A stretch of DNA of 64,000 nucleotides from Gavia stellata (taxonomy: Eukaryota; Chordata; Aves; Gaviiformes; Gaviidae): NCBI RefSeq assembly GCF_030936135.1, contig NC_082598.1, positions 49,196,347 to 49,260,346 on the forward strand, given 5' to 3'. Below, piece after piece: positions 49,550 to 61,335 of the stretch. The notes beneath the pieces are model-generated. The model did no database searches. It worked only from the letters and a program-made list of their open reading frames with translations, and was not told where the DNA came from. Positions within the stretch are counted from its first letter, which is position 1, and the number at the start of each line of letters is the position of its first letter. A program made the translations under genes and the position numbers.

Positions 49550-52500
49550 CTACAACAAAGGACAACAGGGAGACTCAGATCAGAGAGACTGGATATTGTC
49601 CCTCGCACTGAAAAGGCACTAAAATTAAGGTAAACAGCTGTCAAGTTTTTAATCCAGAAAGGAAACTTAGTGAATCAAAAGTCTTTCCCAAAGCAACTGT
49701 ATAAAATTTATCCACACCAAGATTTGAAATAGCTTTGGATACCTAGATTTTCAGAACATATATAAAAATAAGAATACCTCTTAAATCGCCCACAGTACAG
49801 ACCAAATCCATCTATTAATCTCAGTTCGGTGCAGTTTTGTAAGAGAATATATTTATCTCAAATTATTAAAACAAATATTATTTCTCTCCTAATTTTAGAT
49901 ATATATTTTTTTAAAGGTGATTACACACAGTTAGAAAATATAAGCACTCACTATGGTACTGGATTAACTGGATCAAAGAAACCCTGTTTGAATCCTTTTA
50001 ATTCATGGCTTAAGTCCAAGCTGCATTAAAAAACTGAACAATATGTCCATGATTTAGCAATCTAGCCTAATGTACTACTTTTTTGCCTTCATATTTTCCA
50101 CACAACTGTCAATAAGGGAAAACCAGTGTGCAGTCCATAAACTCTCTATGTTCACTGAGCATAAACTTACAGTATTTGCATTTTACCATTACTGGTCTGG
50201 TTACACCACCTACCAAAATGCACTAAGAGAAGAAAGACCACTGTTTGATTAAGCTGCCCCTTATAGTTTACTTCAGTATCTAGGTTAACATAGTCAGTTC
50301 AATAAGCAGAGAGAGAAAGAGAGAGAGGACACAGCGGAGCAGATAGGAACAGTAACCTACACATCCTAAGTGCTGTACATATGCAAAACTTTAAATTGTT
50401 AGGAAAGCTTTTACATCTAAATTACTTCATGAAGCAGCTTAACAGGAATCACAACAGTTTTGAGCATTTTTTCTTATATTGTCAATTACTAAGTGAAGAT
50501 TCTGTTATTGACAGTAAACCTTCAAGTAAGAGTATGACTTCCGTAAAAAGCCACATCTATTAAAACAGGTTTACTTCATAAGTAAACAGAGAAAACAAAT
50601 TAAGGTATTTCAAATATGGACCAATGAAGAATTCAATGATTTGTAAGTTGTCTCAAAAAAATTTTGGGACTTTACAAAAAAAAAAAAAAATCAAAGACAA
50701 CACACAATAAAATTTTAGAGGGAGGAAAGACAGCCTCTGAGCAAAAATCAGTCGCAGGAAAAAACAGAAAAAGTTGAAGTAATGTACTGGCACAAGAACA
50801 ATATAAAATCTGAAATTTGGCACCAATTTAGCCATATGCCTCTTCAGCAGCGTTCACATAGAGCTAATAACAATCCAGATCAATTTGACATTGTATAACA
50901 GTGATGAAAAACCTTCGCTATTTTTGCCAGAGATCCATCATGAGAGTGTACATGAACAAACAGACCCAAGTCACAGAAACAAGCCTTAGGGCAAATTCTC
51001 TCTTGGTCTGCAAGGACTCAGCCACTCACAGCCTCGCTGAAGTCAACAGAAACTGACAAAATGATCCACTGTATGTTTTCTTCTCAAAAGTTTGCATAGG
51101 TAGCAACAAACTCCTCCCTCCTGCTTCAGATTTTCTAACCTTATACCTTACGTTATTAAGGTATTTGCAAGAATAGAAAACATATATAAAAATCTGTATG
51201 AAGTTTAAGTCACAGGAATGATGGAAATTATTTTAATGGCAGGGTAAAATGGGGAAGAGCTACAAAGAAAGTGTGTCAGGATAGAGAGTTTCAAATTTAA
51301 ATCAGCATTAATACCCAGTTGCTATTACAGAGCTCTGTATGTTCATACCTCTCCTCCCAAGTTCATTATCATAGACACAGAGAGGCATAAAAAAGCAGGT
51401 GCAAGGTGGTGGAAAGAAATTAACCACTCAAAGCAATTAAGTGTTGCATTAATTTGAAGAAATACTCAACTAGGAAAAAATCTTTTCCTCCCTACCACTT
51501 ATTTAAAAATGAAAAATATATTAGCTAGTCTTCCACCATCACAAAGCAGTATTCAACAGTTATTATTTTCTACCTTGGGTTCCCACAGATTTTAAAAAAA
51601 AAAAAAAGAAAGACGAGAGAGACAGAGACAGACCAACCGACCATGCCCCTGGGCAACGTGCAAGAACCTCATTTTGAAACTTCCAATAAATCTACATGCT
51701 TTAAGAAAAATGGGATCAAATCCTAATGAAACAAAGTTGTAAGCGATGAATCATCAGAGTCCCAGCGCTAACACACGAGAATGGAAAACGACTGATCTCA
51801 GACCTAAGCGCTTCTGAGTTAGACAAGGGACACTCCTAGTGAAAGGAGTGGAGAACGCAAGGGGAAGAAAACATCCCAACCTAGATGTAAAGATAGATAG
51901 ATAGAACAGGAAAAACTGTTTTCAAGCCAGCAAGCCCTGTACTGCTTTAGATGAGGTAACCATCACCCAGAACTAGGAAAGGGGAAGAATCATCATTTGG
52001 AAGGAAGGCATGAAAGGAAAGACACAGCATAAAGGCTGGCATTCAGCTTTGTCTTCTGACAGATAAGCACAATGCAGGTGGTAAGAGGATGGCGGTCTCA
52101 AGTTACCAGAAGACTGGTCAAAATTCCCTTCTCCTGCTGCCTCTCGGAGGAGCGGCTCGAAGATGTTCCCAACACCCCCGCCATTACCGTGGGTGGGAGA
52201 GGAAAGAAGCTGGCAGCCGGGACAGGCTCTGGGCCGCTTGTTGCTATCAGCAGGTGCCTCCAAGCAGGAAGTACAGCAAGAGGAGGTGGGGAACAACGCA
52301 GCCATTCCCACTGTGAACTACAGATTACCAGAGATATGCTGCCGGGACAGAGATGTGTAACAAAATCCAAGCAAAATTTTAACTCCTAAAGAGCCTCTCC
52401 ACACTTTTCAAAGGATTAAAGGGAAGGAAAAGAAAGGGACTCAAGAGCAAATGTTTAAGATGTCTCAATTACACTTCATTATTGCATGTTTGTTATCCAA

Positions 52501-53351
52501 AACAGCCCAAGAAGTGCAAGAGCTCTACAGAAATGTCTTTACTGCACATTCTAATTGTGTCCATATTTGGCATAAAAGTAATATTTTATTTCTTTGTCTC
52601 ATTCATTGTTTTAGCCAACCTAATCTAACTTGGAAATATATTTCAAAGTTAGAGAGGGTGGGGACAACTTTCTCCCCAGGTAAGAAGACAAACACTCTAA
52701 AGTAATTTCTTTCTTGCAAAAAAGGCAGTTGCCACCAAGACGGATGTACATTATATTTGCATACACAAATTAGCAGGTGAAATGCACGATGCGCTGAAGG
52801 GCATCTCGTAATTCATACTGCAAGATATTACTCCCTTTAACTCATGCCTTATGTTCTCTGCTGCCCAAGTTCTGTGTCAGGCATCCTCCAAATTCTCATG
52901 AGAACAACGCCGATTTTGACACCAAAGCCCAACCACAGTATTTGGATGTCTGGGTCTCAAAAAACAGCTATACAAGAAGGTAAACGGAGCAACTGCAAAT
53001 AAAGAAACTGCAAACGCTGCCTCATATAACCAGCCGCTCATCTTGCCAAAACGTGTGGGTTACAAAGAAGACGCAGCTCACGCTATCGCAGCAACTTAGC
53101 GCTTAACCACTTCACGCATCCAACAAAATCCCTCACACGGCACGCCCTCCCCGCCAGCCGGCCAGGCTGGGGAGGGAGCCCCACGCGGGTTCACCACACG
53201 GGCAGAGGGCCCCCGCGCCAGGCAGGGACCCCGCGGGTTTTGTCAGGGGGCTCAGTTCCAACTGTTTTTCGCTCGGGCTCCCAGCCGCTGTGCTCACCCC
53301 GCCACGGGGAAGGGGATGCCAGAGGAACAGCCCTCAGCCTTACCGTCTTAC
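49550..53351 (-). other. FHDC1: FHDC1 first intron (5' UTR intron)
   Basis: About 3.8 kb between the first coding exon and the CpG island. The upper limit depends on which donor is used. It contains a possible ancient sauropsid repeat at about 50985-51060, a poly-A run near 51594-51606 and no supported coding sequence. Confidence 0.6.
50985..51060 (+). repeat. Possible ancient sauropsid interspersed repeat fragment
   Basis: The order GGGCAAATTCTCTCTTGGTC, then GCAAGGACTCA and GCTGAAGTCAACAGAAACT, resembles an old repeat seen in birds, turtles and crocodiles that contains a GAAGTCAATGG-type core. The similarity is weak and from memory. Confidence 0.3.
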
Positions 53352-54091
53352 CTTCCGTCCGGGGCGGGTGCCTGCCCAGGGCGCGGAGGAAAGGCGGGCA
53401 GCGCGTCTCCGCGCCCGCCGCGGGGCCCTGCCGCCGGGACCACCCGAGGGGCCGGGGGGAGCTCCCTGCGCCGTGACTCTCTTCAACAGACGCCACAGGC
53501 CACGGGGGAGCGCCGGGGGCTCTCCAGGGGGAAGCTGCGCGGGGGTGATGCCGCCCTGGCGGCTCGGCCGGACCCGGGGTACGACCCTCTCACCTCAGGC
53601 TGCCGCCCGCCCGCCGCATCCCGGGCACCCTGAGGCGCCTCGCGCCCGCCGCTCCCTCGCGCCCCGCCCCAGCGGCCGGGCCCCGCCCCGCCCGCAGGGG
53701 GCGCCCTCGCGCCCGCCGCGAGCTGCCCGGCCCCCTCCCTTGCAGGAGGTGGGCGGGGGGGCGGCCACGCTCGGCCCAACGGCAGCGGCCCCGGCGGAGA
53801 GAGCCGGGGGTCCCCGCGGCTGCCCCCGTTCCGCCGCACGCGCCTGCCGCGCCGGGGGAGCGGCGGCGGCTCCCGCCCGTTGAGAGGGGGCGGTCGGAGA
53901 GATGAAGGAAGCGGCGGGGGGCGCCGGACCGCGCGCTGCCGCGGGGAGGGGAGGGAGCCCGTCTGCCCGGGAGCGCTCTCCCCTCTGCCCTCCGGGAAGG
54001 CGACGCCCCTGCGCTCCCCGGCCGCGCGGAGCGCCCGCCTAGCCCCGGGGGGACCCGCGCGGAACCCCCCCTCCGCGCCGCGCCCCTCACC
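53352..54091 (-). other. FHDC1: Candidate FHDC1 non-coding exon 1 (alternative donors)
   Basis: Three good minus-strand donors fall in the island: GGAAG|GTAAGA with the exon starting at 53352, CTGAG|GTGAGA at 53594, and CGGAG|GTGAGG at 54091. Any of them could splice to the acceptor at 49550-49551. The sequence alone does not choose between them or give the transcription start. Confidence 0.4.
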
Positions 54092-54185
54092 TCCGCGCCC
54101 GCGGGAGCACGCGGCGCCGCGCGCAGCAGGGCCCGGTGCTGCCGCCTCCTCCCATCGCGCCGCGGCCGCGCCGCCGGAGCGCGCG

Positions 54186-54233
54186 GGGGCGGGGCAGCGC
54201 GCAGGCGCGGCGCGGGCGGGGCCGCGGCAGGTG
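54186..54233. promoter_or_regulatory. Cluster of GC boxes, NRF1-like site and E-box
   Basis: GGGGCGGGGC at 54186-54195, GCGCAGGCGC (one mismatch to the NRF1 palindrome) at 54199-54208, GGGCGGGGC at 54214-54222 and CAGGTG at 54228-54233. This is typical core of a TATA-less housekeeping-type promoter. Binding is inferred, not shown. Confidence 0.5.
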
Positions 54234-54660
54234 ACAGCGGCGGCGGCCCCCGGGAGGGCCCCGTCTCCTCCCCTGGCCGGCCCGTGCTACCGAAACGCCT
54301 GTGCGGGAGGAGGCGACCCGCCGCCCAGCGCCGCGTGCTGCCGGTGCGGCGCGCGGAGGTGAGCATGGGCGTCCGCGGCGGCTCTCGCGCTAAGCGAGCT
54401 CCTGACACGCTGTCGGAGGGGCCTACACACGTATCGTTTACCACAGGTATCACCGCAATCACAGCGGCTATTTCTACAGACACAGGACAGCAGTGCTATC
54501 AGCCGCGCTCCCGGCTGGAAGGAACAGGCTCCCGCCCGCGGCTGAAGCCTTTCGCCCTCGGCGCTCGCTCCCGGGAAAGCGTCCCCTTCTCCGTCCCCTT
54601 CCCCCAGGCACTACCCGCCGGCTCAGCGCAGCAGGCGGGAGGAGGGAGGCAAGGTGGGTG

Positions 54661-57600
54661 TGCAAACTCGCCTTCAGCAGCAGTCTGAAAGCCAAAAAGC
54701 AGACAGCGTGAGAGAACTTCGAGTTGGTGATCACAACCCTGGGAGATACCGCGCTAGGCAGCTCACATGACTTGTAGACACCTAAATGCCAAAGTCCCAT
54801 CCGCAGATTATACAGCGAACAAATACATTGTTCTAAAATATTTTGCCAAGAGATTCGGTCACATTTCAAAAATAAAACCACTTTCACAAAAAGGGTGAAG
54901 AACTTCACTCACGTAAATAGTCACAGCTGTAAGGAACACACACAGCCCACACACCCCAACACTACTTTTTACAGGAGGTCAATTCCGAGGCAGAAGCAGA
55001 AATGCTGCCTTGCCTGAGAAAGAAAGGAGGGAGGAAAAAACCTCACCTCCAGCCTTGCACAATCAGCTACCAGAGCTTCTGAGCTGAGCACACGAGAGAG
55101 AAAGTAACACCTTGGCACGGCCAGGGATGGGAAGGCAGGAGCAGGAGGACAAAAGCGTGTCTCATCTCGGTGTGGAGTGCCTAACCTGCACCCTGCGGCC
55201 TCTGCCCAGGAGGCAGGAACTGGAGGAAGAGCGGGAGGCCGGGCAGCCTCCCCCAGCCCCAGATGTGGAGCCCAGGCCTGTGGCGGCTGAGGTTACACCA
55301 GCCCGGCTTACAGTTCTGCAGCCAGAGATCCGACCTACTGGTCTGGCAAGACAGCCCATCCGATTCACTCAATTTAAAAAGATAGTATTAGAACAAAAGG
55401 AAAATTAAAACAAAAGGAATGCAATGTCAGAACCCGCTCATTTAAGCTCAAAATTCACTGAGTGAAAACAGCTCAGCTGCAGTAAATGGCAATTCGTATC
55501 ACACCACACATCTCCGCTTGGCAGGGTTAGTGGCAGCTGGGGAGGACACGCTCAGCTTTGAGCCAGCACGGACATTCCTCGAGAGTGTCAGGTCACCCCT
55601 GAGGTCGGCAGTGAGGAAGCGCATTGCTGCTTGGACTGTAGCTGCTTGTGTTGGAACCAAAGAGACTTGTTTTCATTGCTGCCAGTCATGAGCACAAATG
55701 TTCACTCGAAAAGACGGAAAGAGCAAGCCAAACAAGAAACTTGCATAATGGCATTGTATTTAAAAAAAACCCCAAAACTTAACAGGGCAGCAGAGGACCT
55801 GGAGCCAGTCCGGATGTGAAGTTAAACTGTTAACTTTTCCTCACCCTGTGGGTTTTTTCCCCAGAACTTTTCCAAAACACAATGTTAGCAAATTAATTTT
55901 AAGTTTTTCGCTGATTTTTTCCCCCTAAAAATGTGAACACTCAGCAGGCAAAGATTTTGCCCACATGGCTAAAATTCATCCGAGTTACAAACAACTGAAA
56001 ACAGGTCTTTACAGTAGGAAGTATTAAGCAACTTTAATAATAGGTAGATCGAGCAGCCCCACCTATAATAAGCAACAAATGCACCTCCCTAGAACAGATA
56101 GCATTCAGATGGCTTGGTATACTACAAAAACAAATCCTATTGTTAATACTTGAAGATCTCTAGTTAAAGAAATGCTCAAGACAGTTTTCAAGATGACTAC
56201 TTTTTTTAAAGCATTACTTTTTTTTCTTATGAGACAAAATTGTCTTTTGTAAACTCTACTTTTCTTTAGAGCACAAAGAGCTTCTAACGCTTTAGGCTGA
56301 ACACAAATTTAATGACTGAACAGATATAATGGGAACAAAGCAATTTATACCACCTGAACAAAAGGTGTCGTCATCTTCATTACAAGCCCTCATTTCTACA
56401 GTGTTCGGACAAAGGCAGGAGAGAAAGTTAATTGTGACACTTCAGACACATTAAAACCAAGTTGTGTTTGGTTTCAAAATTAAGCACTGTGGTAGTTAAC
56501 ATCTTGAAACAAAACCCTGCAATTAATTACCACTAATACATAAAACTAGCATGATGCATACACATATGTAAGAAAGGCAAATCAAGACTGAACAGGCAAC
56601 ATTAGTTTTTAGCATTATTTAACTCTTAAGTGCTTGAATTTACAGCCTTCAGTATTCTTTAAAAGGTAGCACGGTATATAATTACTTTTTTTAATTAGCA
56701 CAGTAAGACATACCATTTGTTAAGTACCATTTTACCAGGAACACATTGCTGATAGCTGAACTGTTCCTGACTGAACCAATGGATTTATGCTGGCATAAAC
56801 AGTAATAACAGGGCAAACCCACACTAAAAATTTGTTTCAGGTTTACTCTGTTCTATATCTGATCTCTGCACTTAATTAAGAAATGTTATCATACAGCCAC
56901 ACTGGTACCCATCTAAGTTCTACCATCCGGTGATACAAGGGAACTCTGGAAAGTTACTCTTGATCTCTTTTTCTGCTTCTCCTGGAATATCAACTATTTC
57001 CATTCCTCCAATAGCTATTATCTTTAAAATGGGTTCTTATAAAGAGATGAGACAGAGTGTATTTGCTCAGAAAACCAAGTTTTTCTCACCTACAGCAATT
57101 AAAAAAAGCTGAACATACATTTTGTGAGTGTATTTAACAGAAATACACTACCAATAGTGGACAGCACAGAATTGTTGCTGCTCCTGCCCCCTTTTTAAAA
57201 ACATTTTTTTTGAAAGGCAGCTGAAGTGTATAAAGTAATGCTTTTGCGCCAGCACTCTCAGCCATAGGAAACAAAAGATTTGCAAACCATAAATTGAGCT
57301 TTTATGTCCAAGGCTGTTGCTCTGCAACGTTCATACGCTGCTTCTCTGCACTTCACTATAGGGACTCTGATGAAACAGCAACACATCACTTTTCCTTTCC
57401 ACAGCTGCTCTATCAATTTATGCCATCCTACTCCAAGGCAGGCACAAGCCATCCTACTTGCTACTCTTACACTACAGGGTAAGGTACTTCCTTAATTATC
57501 TTCAAACTATTGCCATGGTGACACACCCTATCTACCTGGCCACTTGGCTCCCATATAAGATGGCAGCAATCAAGAGAAAGGACCTTGGTGAAAATAGGTG

Positions 57601-59860
57601 CAGCAAGGTGAATGAGAATGCTGTCACAGACACAGAAATGTGCTTTCTATGCACCGCTAGCTTTAACACCACAACACCTGAAAGAACACAAAAGATGTCA
57701 AAGAGCTACTAACAGTGCCAAGTAACAAGGAGAACAAAGAAATATAAACCAAGGAACAGTCAACTCCTCTGGGGGTCTTCTCATCAAAAAAATAAGCTTT
57801 CAGTTTGACACAACTTCGCTGCCAGTAGTTGGAAAGTTTGGGTTGGGGGCAATCACAAAATATGAAAAGATTTAATGACTAAGTAGAAAAAAAAAATCTG
57901 TGACTAGTAAAATCTCCACATCAAGCAAGCAAGCATGCAAGATAACCAGGCTAAAAAAAACCCTAAAGATAATTGCAGATGAGGAATGCTAAATAATTAT
58001 AATACCTTACTACTTTTGTAACACCACAATAAGGAACAAGAGCAGATAAGCAGACAACACAAACTGAACATGCCCCCAGTTCAGTTTAAAACAGAGTTGA
58101 GGGGGAACGTTTAGCTTTCCTTTTAAATTACTTTGATAATTTTTTTAAACAGAGGCAGAACAGAGATAAAGTTGCTGGGAAAACCAGTTGACAGAAGATT
58201 GAAATCAAGTTGTTACTTTAATGATACTGGTGTGTTACTGTACTCTACTTGCATAGACCTCTCTTCAAATACAACTATAGATACATTTTAGAACCAGAAA
58301 GGTTCTTTGTAAGGGCTTGACAAAGCATGAAGTATGCCAAAGAGCATTTTTAGAGCAGAAGAGCCGTTTGTAGAATTCATACAAACAAAATAACAGGAGC
58401 TACAAGTTTCAAACAAGCCAGGAGTGCAAGTAACTTACAGTATGGTCACTGAGAAATGAAACAGCTCCCTGGGTCTCTGTTTGGTAAAGCAGCTACAACA
58501 GCATATCTGAAACGCTATTAACTGTTTTAAATTCTTCTTCCTGAGAAACCTCACACAACAATAAAGCACTAATGTGGAAACTTGTAACAGAGATTAAGTC
58601 TTTCACAGACAAGACTCTACTAGGTGGGTATGGCCCCCTTGTCAAACAAACAAAAAAAATCCACCCTGACAACTGTCTATCCAGATAAATGCCAGCATTA
58701 CAATCTTCAGATATTCATACAGCTTTTTTGTTAGTATCAGAAAAGCTGACAACTGTAATTACTCCGCATTAGAAACTTCAGAAGTGTCTTCCTTGTATGA
58801 ACTCCAGAAGCAAAAGTTGCTAAATTTGCTTAACTTTGAATACAGGACATGAGCTTGACTTATTTCATAAGCACATATATTTGAATGGGGGCAAAGAAAG
58901 TTAAAGTACTACAAAAGGCCATCAGTTTAATATCCTATCGATCAGCTGAACACAGAACCCTTCTCACTGACGCTATCAATTAGAACAATTGCTTCAGGAG
59001 AAAAATGGAAGTCATTCTTCCTTCTCCCTGGTATTAAACAATGCACAGATTTTAGCAAATAATCTCTTTTGTCCAACCTTTTCTCCCAGGTGAAGAGACT
59101 CCAGCAGTTTTAACACATTGCAAAAGTGAGGGTTATACAATGCTACATGGGTCATTCCTGCAAAAGGCAATTACAGATTCAAGCTCACTCTTACCGTTTC
59201 TGACATCAGTTTCTTCTGGGCAGGGACTATCCTCAGCAGGAGACGTGTGAATCTGAGATAGAAGCCAATGGCACATGTTCCATAGGTATCCTTTTCCTAT
59301 AGTGGTCTGAAAGCTGATATTTCAGTTGTAGTCAGTAGATTTGCATTCTTCATCCCTGCAATACTGCTATCTGCATTTCCTAGCTCAACTGTACAGTTAT
59401 ACAGCTAACTTCCTTCTTGCACCATCATACCATACGCATGCCAAGATTCAGAGACAGTGGAAGTCAAGGGCTTCATAAAAGCTGTAAATGTAATGAAATT
59501 TCCTTTAAAAGTTTAAGTCGAGAATTACATATACTGAAAGATTTGTTTCACTATGAGTTTACATCCAAGTTGGACTTGTACAGTATTAAATCATCCTGGA
59601 ATAAAACAGCATCAGTGTTACCATTTAGTACTGCATTACCAGAAATTCTTGGGCAGGGGTGGCAACTCAGAAAAACAGGACTAACCTTTCACTGCAGAAG
59701 CTGGGTTCTACTCTTAACCATCACAAGTCAAGAAAGTTTGACTGCAAACACCTTTAATATGAATACAAAATTCACATAGGATATACATTCTGGGGAACGT
59801 AAATGAACTATTACAAGAGATTCTGACAGAACAAAAACATAAAGAAGGCTCTGTCGGGCC
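54661..59860. other. Intergenic region between ARFIP1 and FHDC1
   Basis: About 5.2 kb, AT-rich beyond about 55,400. The first part (54,700-55,400) is moderately GC-rich and has open frames, but none shows homology I recognise or a splice-supported structure. No repeats with a clear family and no RNA genes were seen. Confidence 0.7.
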
Positions 59861-61179
59861 AAGAATTTAATGAGGAATGATTAAAAAGTTTGATTTACAA
59901 TTACATTACAATTGTGTTAAGCACTGAAAACTTTAAGAATGTCAGCTGAAAGGCATTTGAACATACAGTACATAAATCATACAATCCACAGTTGGAAATA
60001 ACATATTTGAAGTATTTAATTTTACTTAATAGAACACAAAGCAACGTAACATGTGCAAATGAGGACTCCAATATATTGAATTTAAAATGTCTATGATAAA
60101 TTTGACATAGAATTTTACACTTAAGGACTACACGATTGATGAAGAAATTAAAAAAAGTGTCCTCCATGTTACTCCCATTACCAAAGTATGCTTTTCAATT
60201 AAATAGAAGAACCATACTGGCCTGATTTCCTCTCTCAAAATCATACCTGTCCATGAAGGTTAACTAAAGCTTTAACTTGCTCTAAGTGTAAAAGGGAACA
60301 GCATTTACACCGTCTCCTTCCCCTTGTTGGGAACTGACAAACCGTTATGTGAAAGGGTTCTTGGATTATGTACACTGGTGGAAAACATTATTTTATAAAA
60401 AGGCACATACCTGTGATTTAAGGCTAGTACGGTATTTGTTTCATAGCGAAAGTAAAATTTTAAATGAAATTAGTACATTGCATGGTTGGCCTCACTCAGC
60501 AAACCACTTGGTGCAAAGCAAAAATGTGTGCTTAGAAGCCTCAGTTTGACAGCGATTCTTGCTTTAGTGTTTTTCTTTTTTTTTTTTTTTTTACTCTATG
60601 ATGGAAAGGTACATCTTTTAAAAAGGCATTTGCTGCAATTCCACTAGTCAATGAGCCATCTGCTACTGTTGCCTTATATGCAGATATTGCATATAAGCCT
60701 TATATTATTAATCTGCAAAATAGTCTTTTAACTCTCTCCTTTTTAAAAGTAATATGAAAATTACTAAAGATGTTCTCTATATTCATCTATAAAATACCAG
60801 ATGTTGGTACAAATCATGTAAACCTCCATTTGGAAATATTTTGACTAGCCATCAAAATGACCAGAAATCACGAACATCATTTGTCAGTGCAAATCTATAA
60901 TAGTTTTCTCCCCCCCCGCCCGCCCCCAGAGTTACAGAAATAACCACCAACCTTCACATACAAAATGAGTGCTCTGTATTTGAAATGACAGAAATTATGT
61001 TTGGTTACCTTAAAGTCACCCACTTTCCCACCAAATTCAGTTTTACAGTATTATAAAAGGGGAAAAAAAATTAAAGCTGTCTGTGCAAGTATCACTACAA
61101 CAGTCCTTCAACCCCAACCCTTAATTATTATCACATTTAAAGATTTTAGGTTAACATTGGGTCCTCTTCTCTGATCCGA
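59860..61179 (-). other. ARFIP1: Presumed ARFIP1 3' UTR
   Basis: AT-rich sequence following the ARFIP1 stop. I see no minus-strand AATAAA here. The variant ATTAAA occurs at 60015-60020 and 59866-59871, each followed by GU-rich sequence (TGTACTGTATG and TATGTTTTTGTTCTG). An internal A17 run in the sense strand (plus 60576-60592) could cause false oligo-dT priming. Confidence 0.4.
60576..60592 (+). repeat. T17 homopolymer in ARFIP1 3' UTR
   Basis: Seventeen Ts on the plus strand, that is A17 in the ARFIP1 sense strand. Confidence 0.9.
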
Positions 61180-61335
61180 TTACTGTTCTTCAAGCCAGGA
61201 TGGGGCATCTGCTCCAGGAGTTTTCAATTTGATGTGGAACTGTTTAAGTGTCTGTTCAAGCTGCTTTTGATTCCCAGCAAAGTATGCCGCAATGGCATTG
61301 TGGAACAGAACAAGCTGATTGTGCAATACCTTAAC
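61180..61335 (-). CDS. ARFIP1: ARFIP1 (arfaptin-1) last coding exon, partial gene
   Basis: Arfaptin-1 is a BAR-domain protein that binds Arf/Arl GTPases and curved membrane at the trans-Golgi. Only the last coding exon is in the window: 51 codons plus TAA at 61182-61180. The acceptor is CCTTGCCTGCAG above 61335. The peptide starts [20 protein letters not shown], continues with the [17 protein letters not shown] stretch and ends APSWLEEQ, matching the end of the arfaptin BAR (AH) helix and the C-terminus of ARFIP1 as I recall it. The paralogue ARFIP2 is less likely given this C-terminus and the FHDC1 neighbour. Upstream exons are beyond the window. Confidence 0.95.
   Translation of the reverse strand, partial: VKVLHNQLVLFHNAIAAYFAGNQKQLEQTLKQFHIKLKTPGADAPSWLEEQ

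Larger units (their letters stand above)
53150..54660. promoter_or_regulatory. FHDC1: CpG island; presumed FHDC1 promoter and 5' exon
   Basis: About 1.5 kb of very GC-rich DNA with dense CpG, sharply different from the AT-rich flanks, directly upstream of FHDC1. It has no TATA box I can see. It holds GC boxes (54186-54195, 54214-54222), an NRF1-like palindrome (54199-54208) and many CCCGCCC elements at 53660-53700. This is the expected site of the non-coding first exon. Long ORFs in both directions here are composition artefacts. Confidence 0.85.

Noticed and set aside
53290..54483. Long overlapping ORFs on both strands in the GC-rich region (up to 297 codons)
   Set aside because: They are Arg/Ala/Gly/Pro-rich, overlap on both strands and coincide with the CpG island, where stop codons are rare by composition. 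No protein family is recognisable.
55112..55408. Plus-strand ORF of 98 codons between the two genes
   Set aside because: Open and moderately GC-rich but without family, promoter-linked splicing or a clear homologue. I left it as intergenic.
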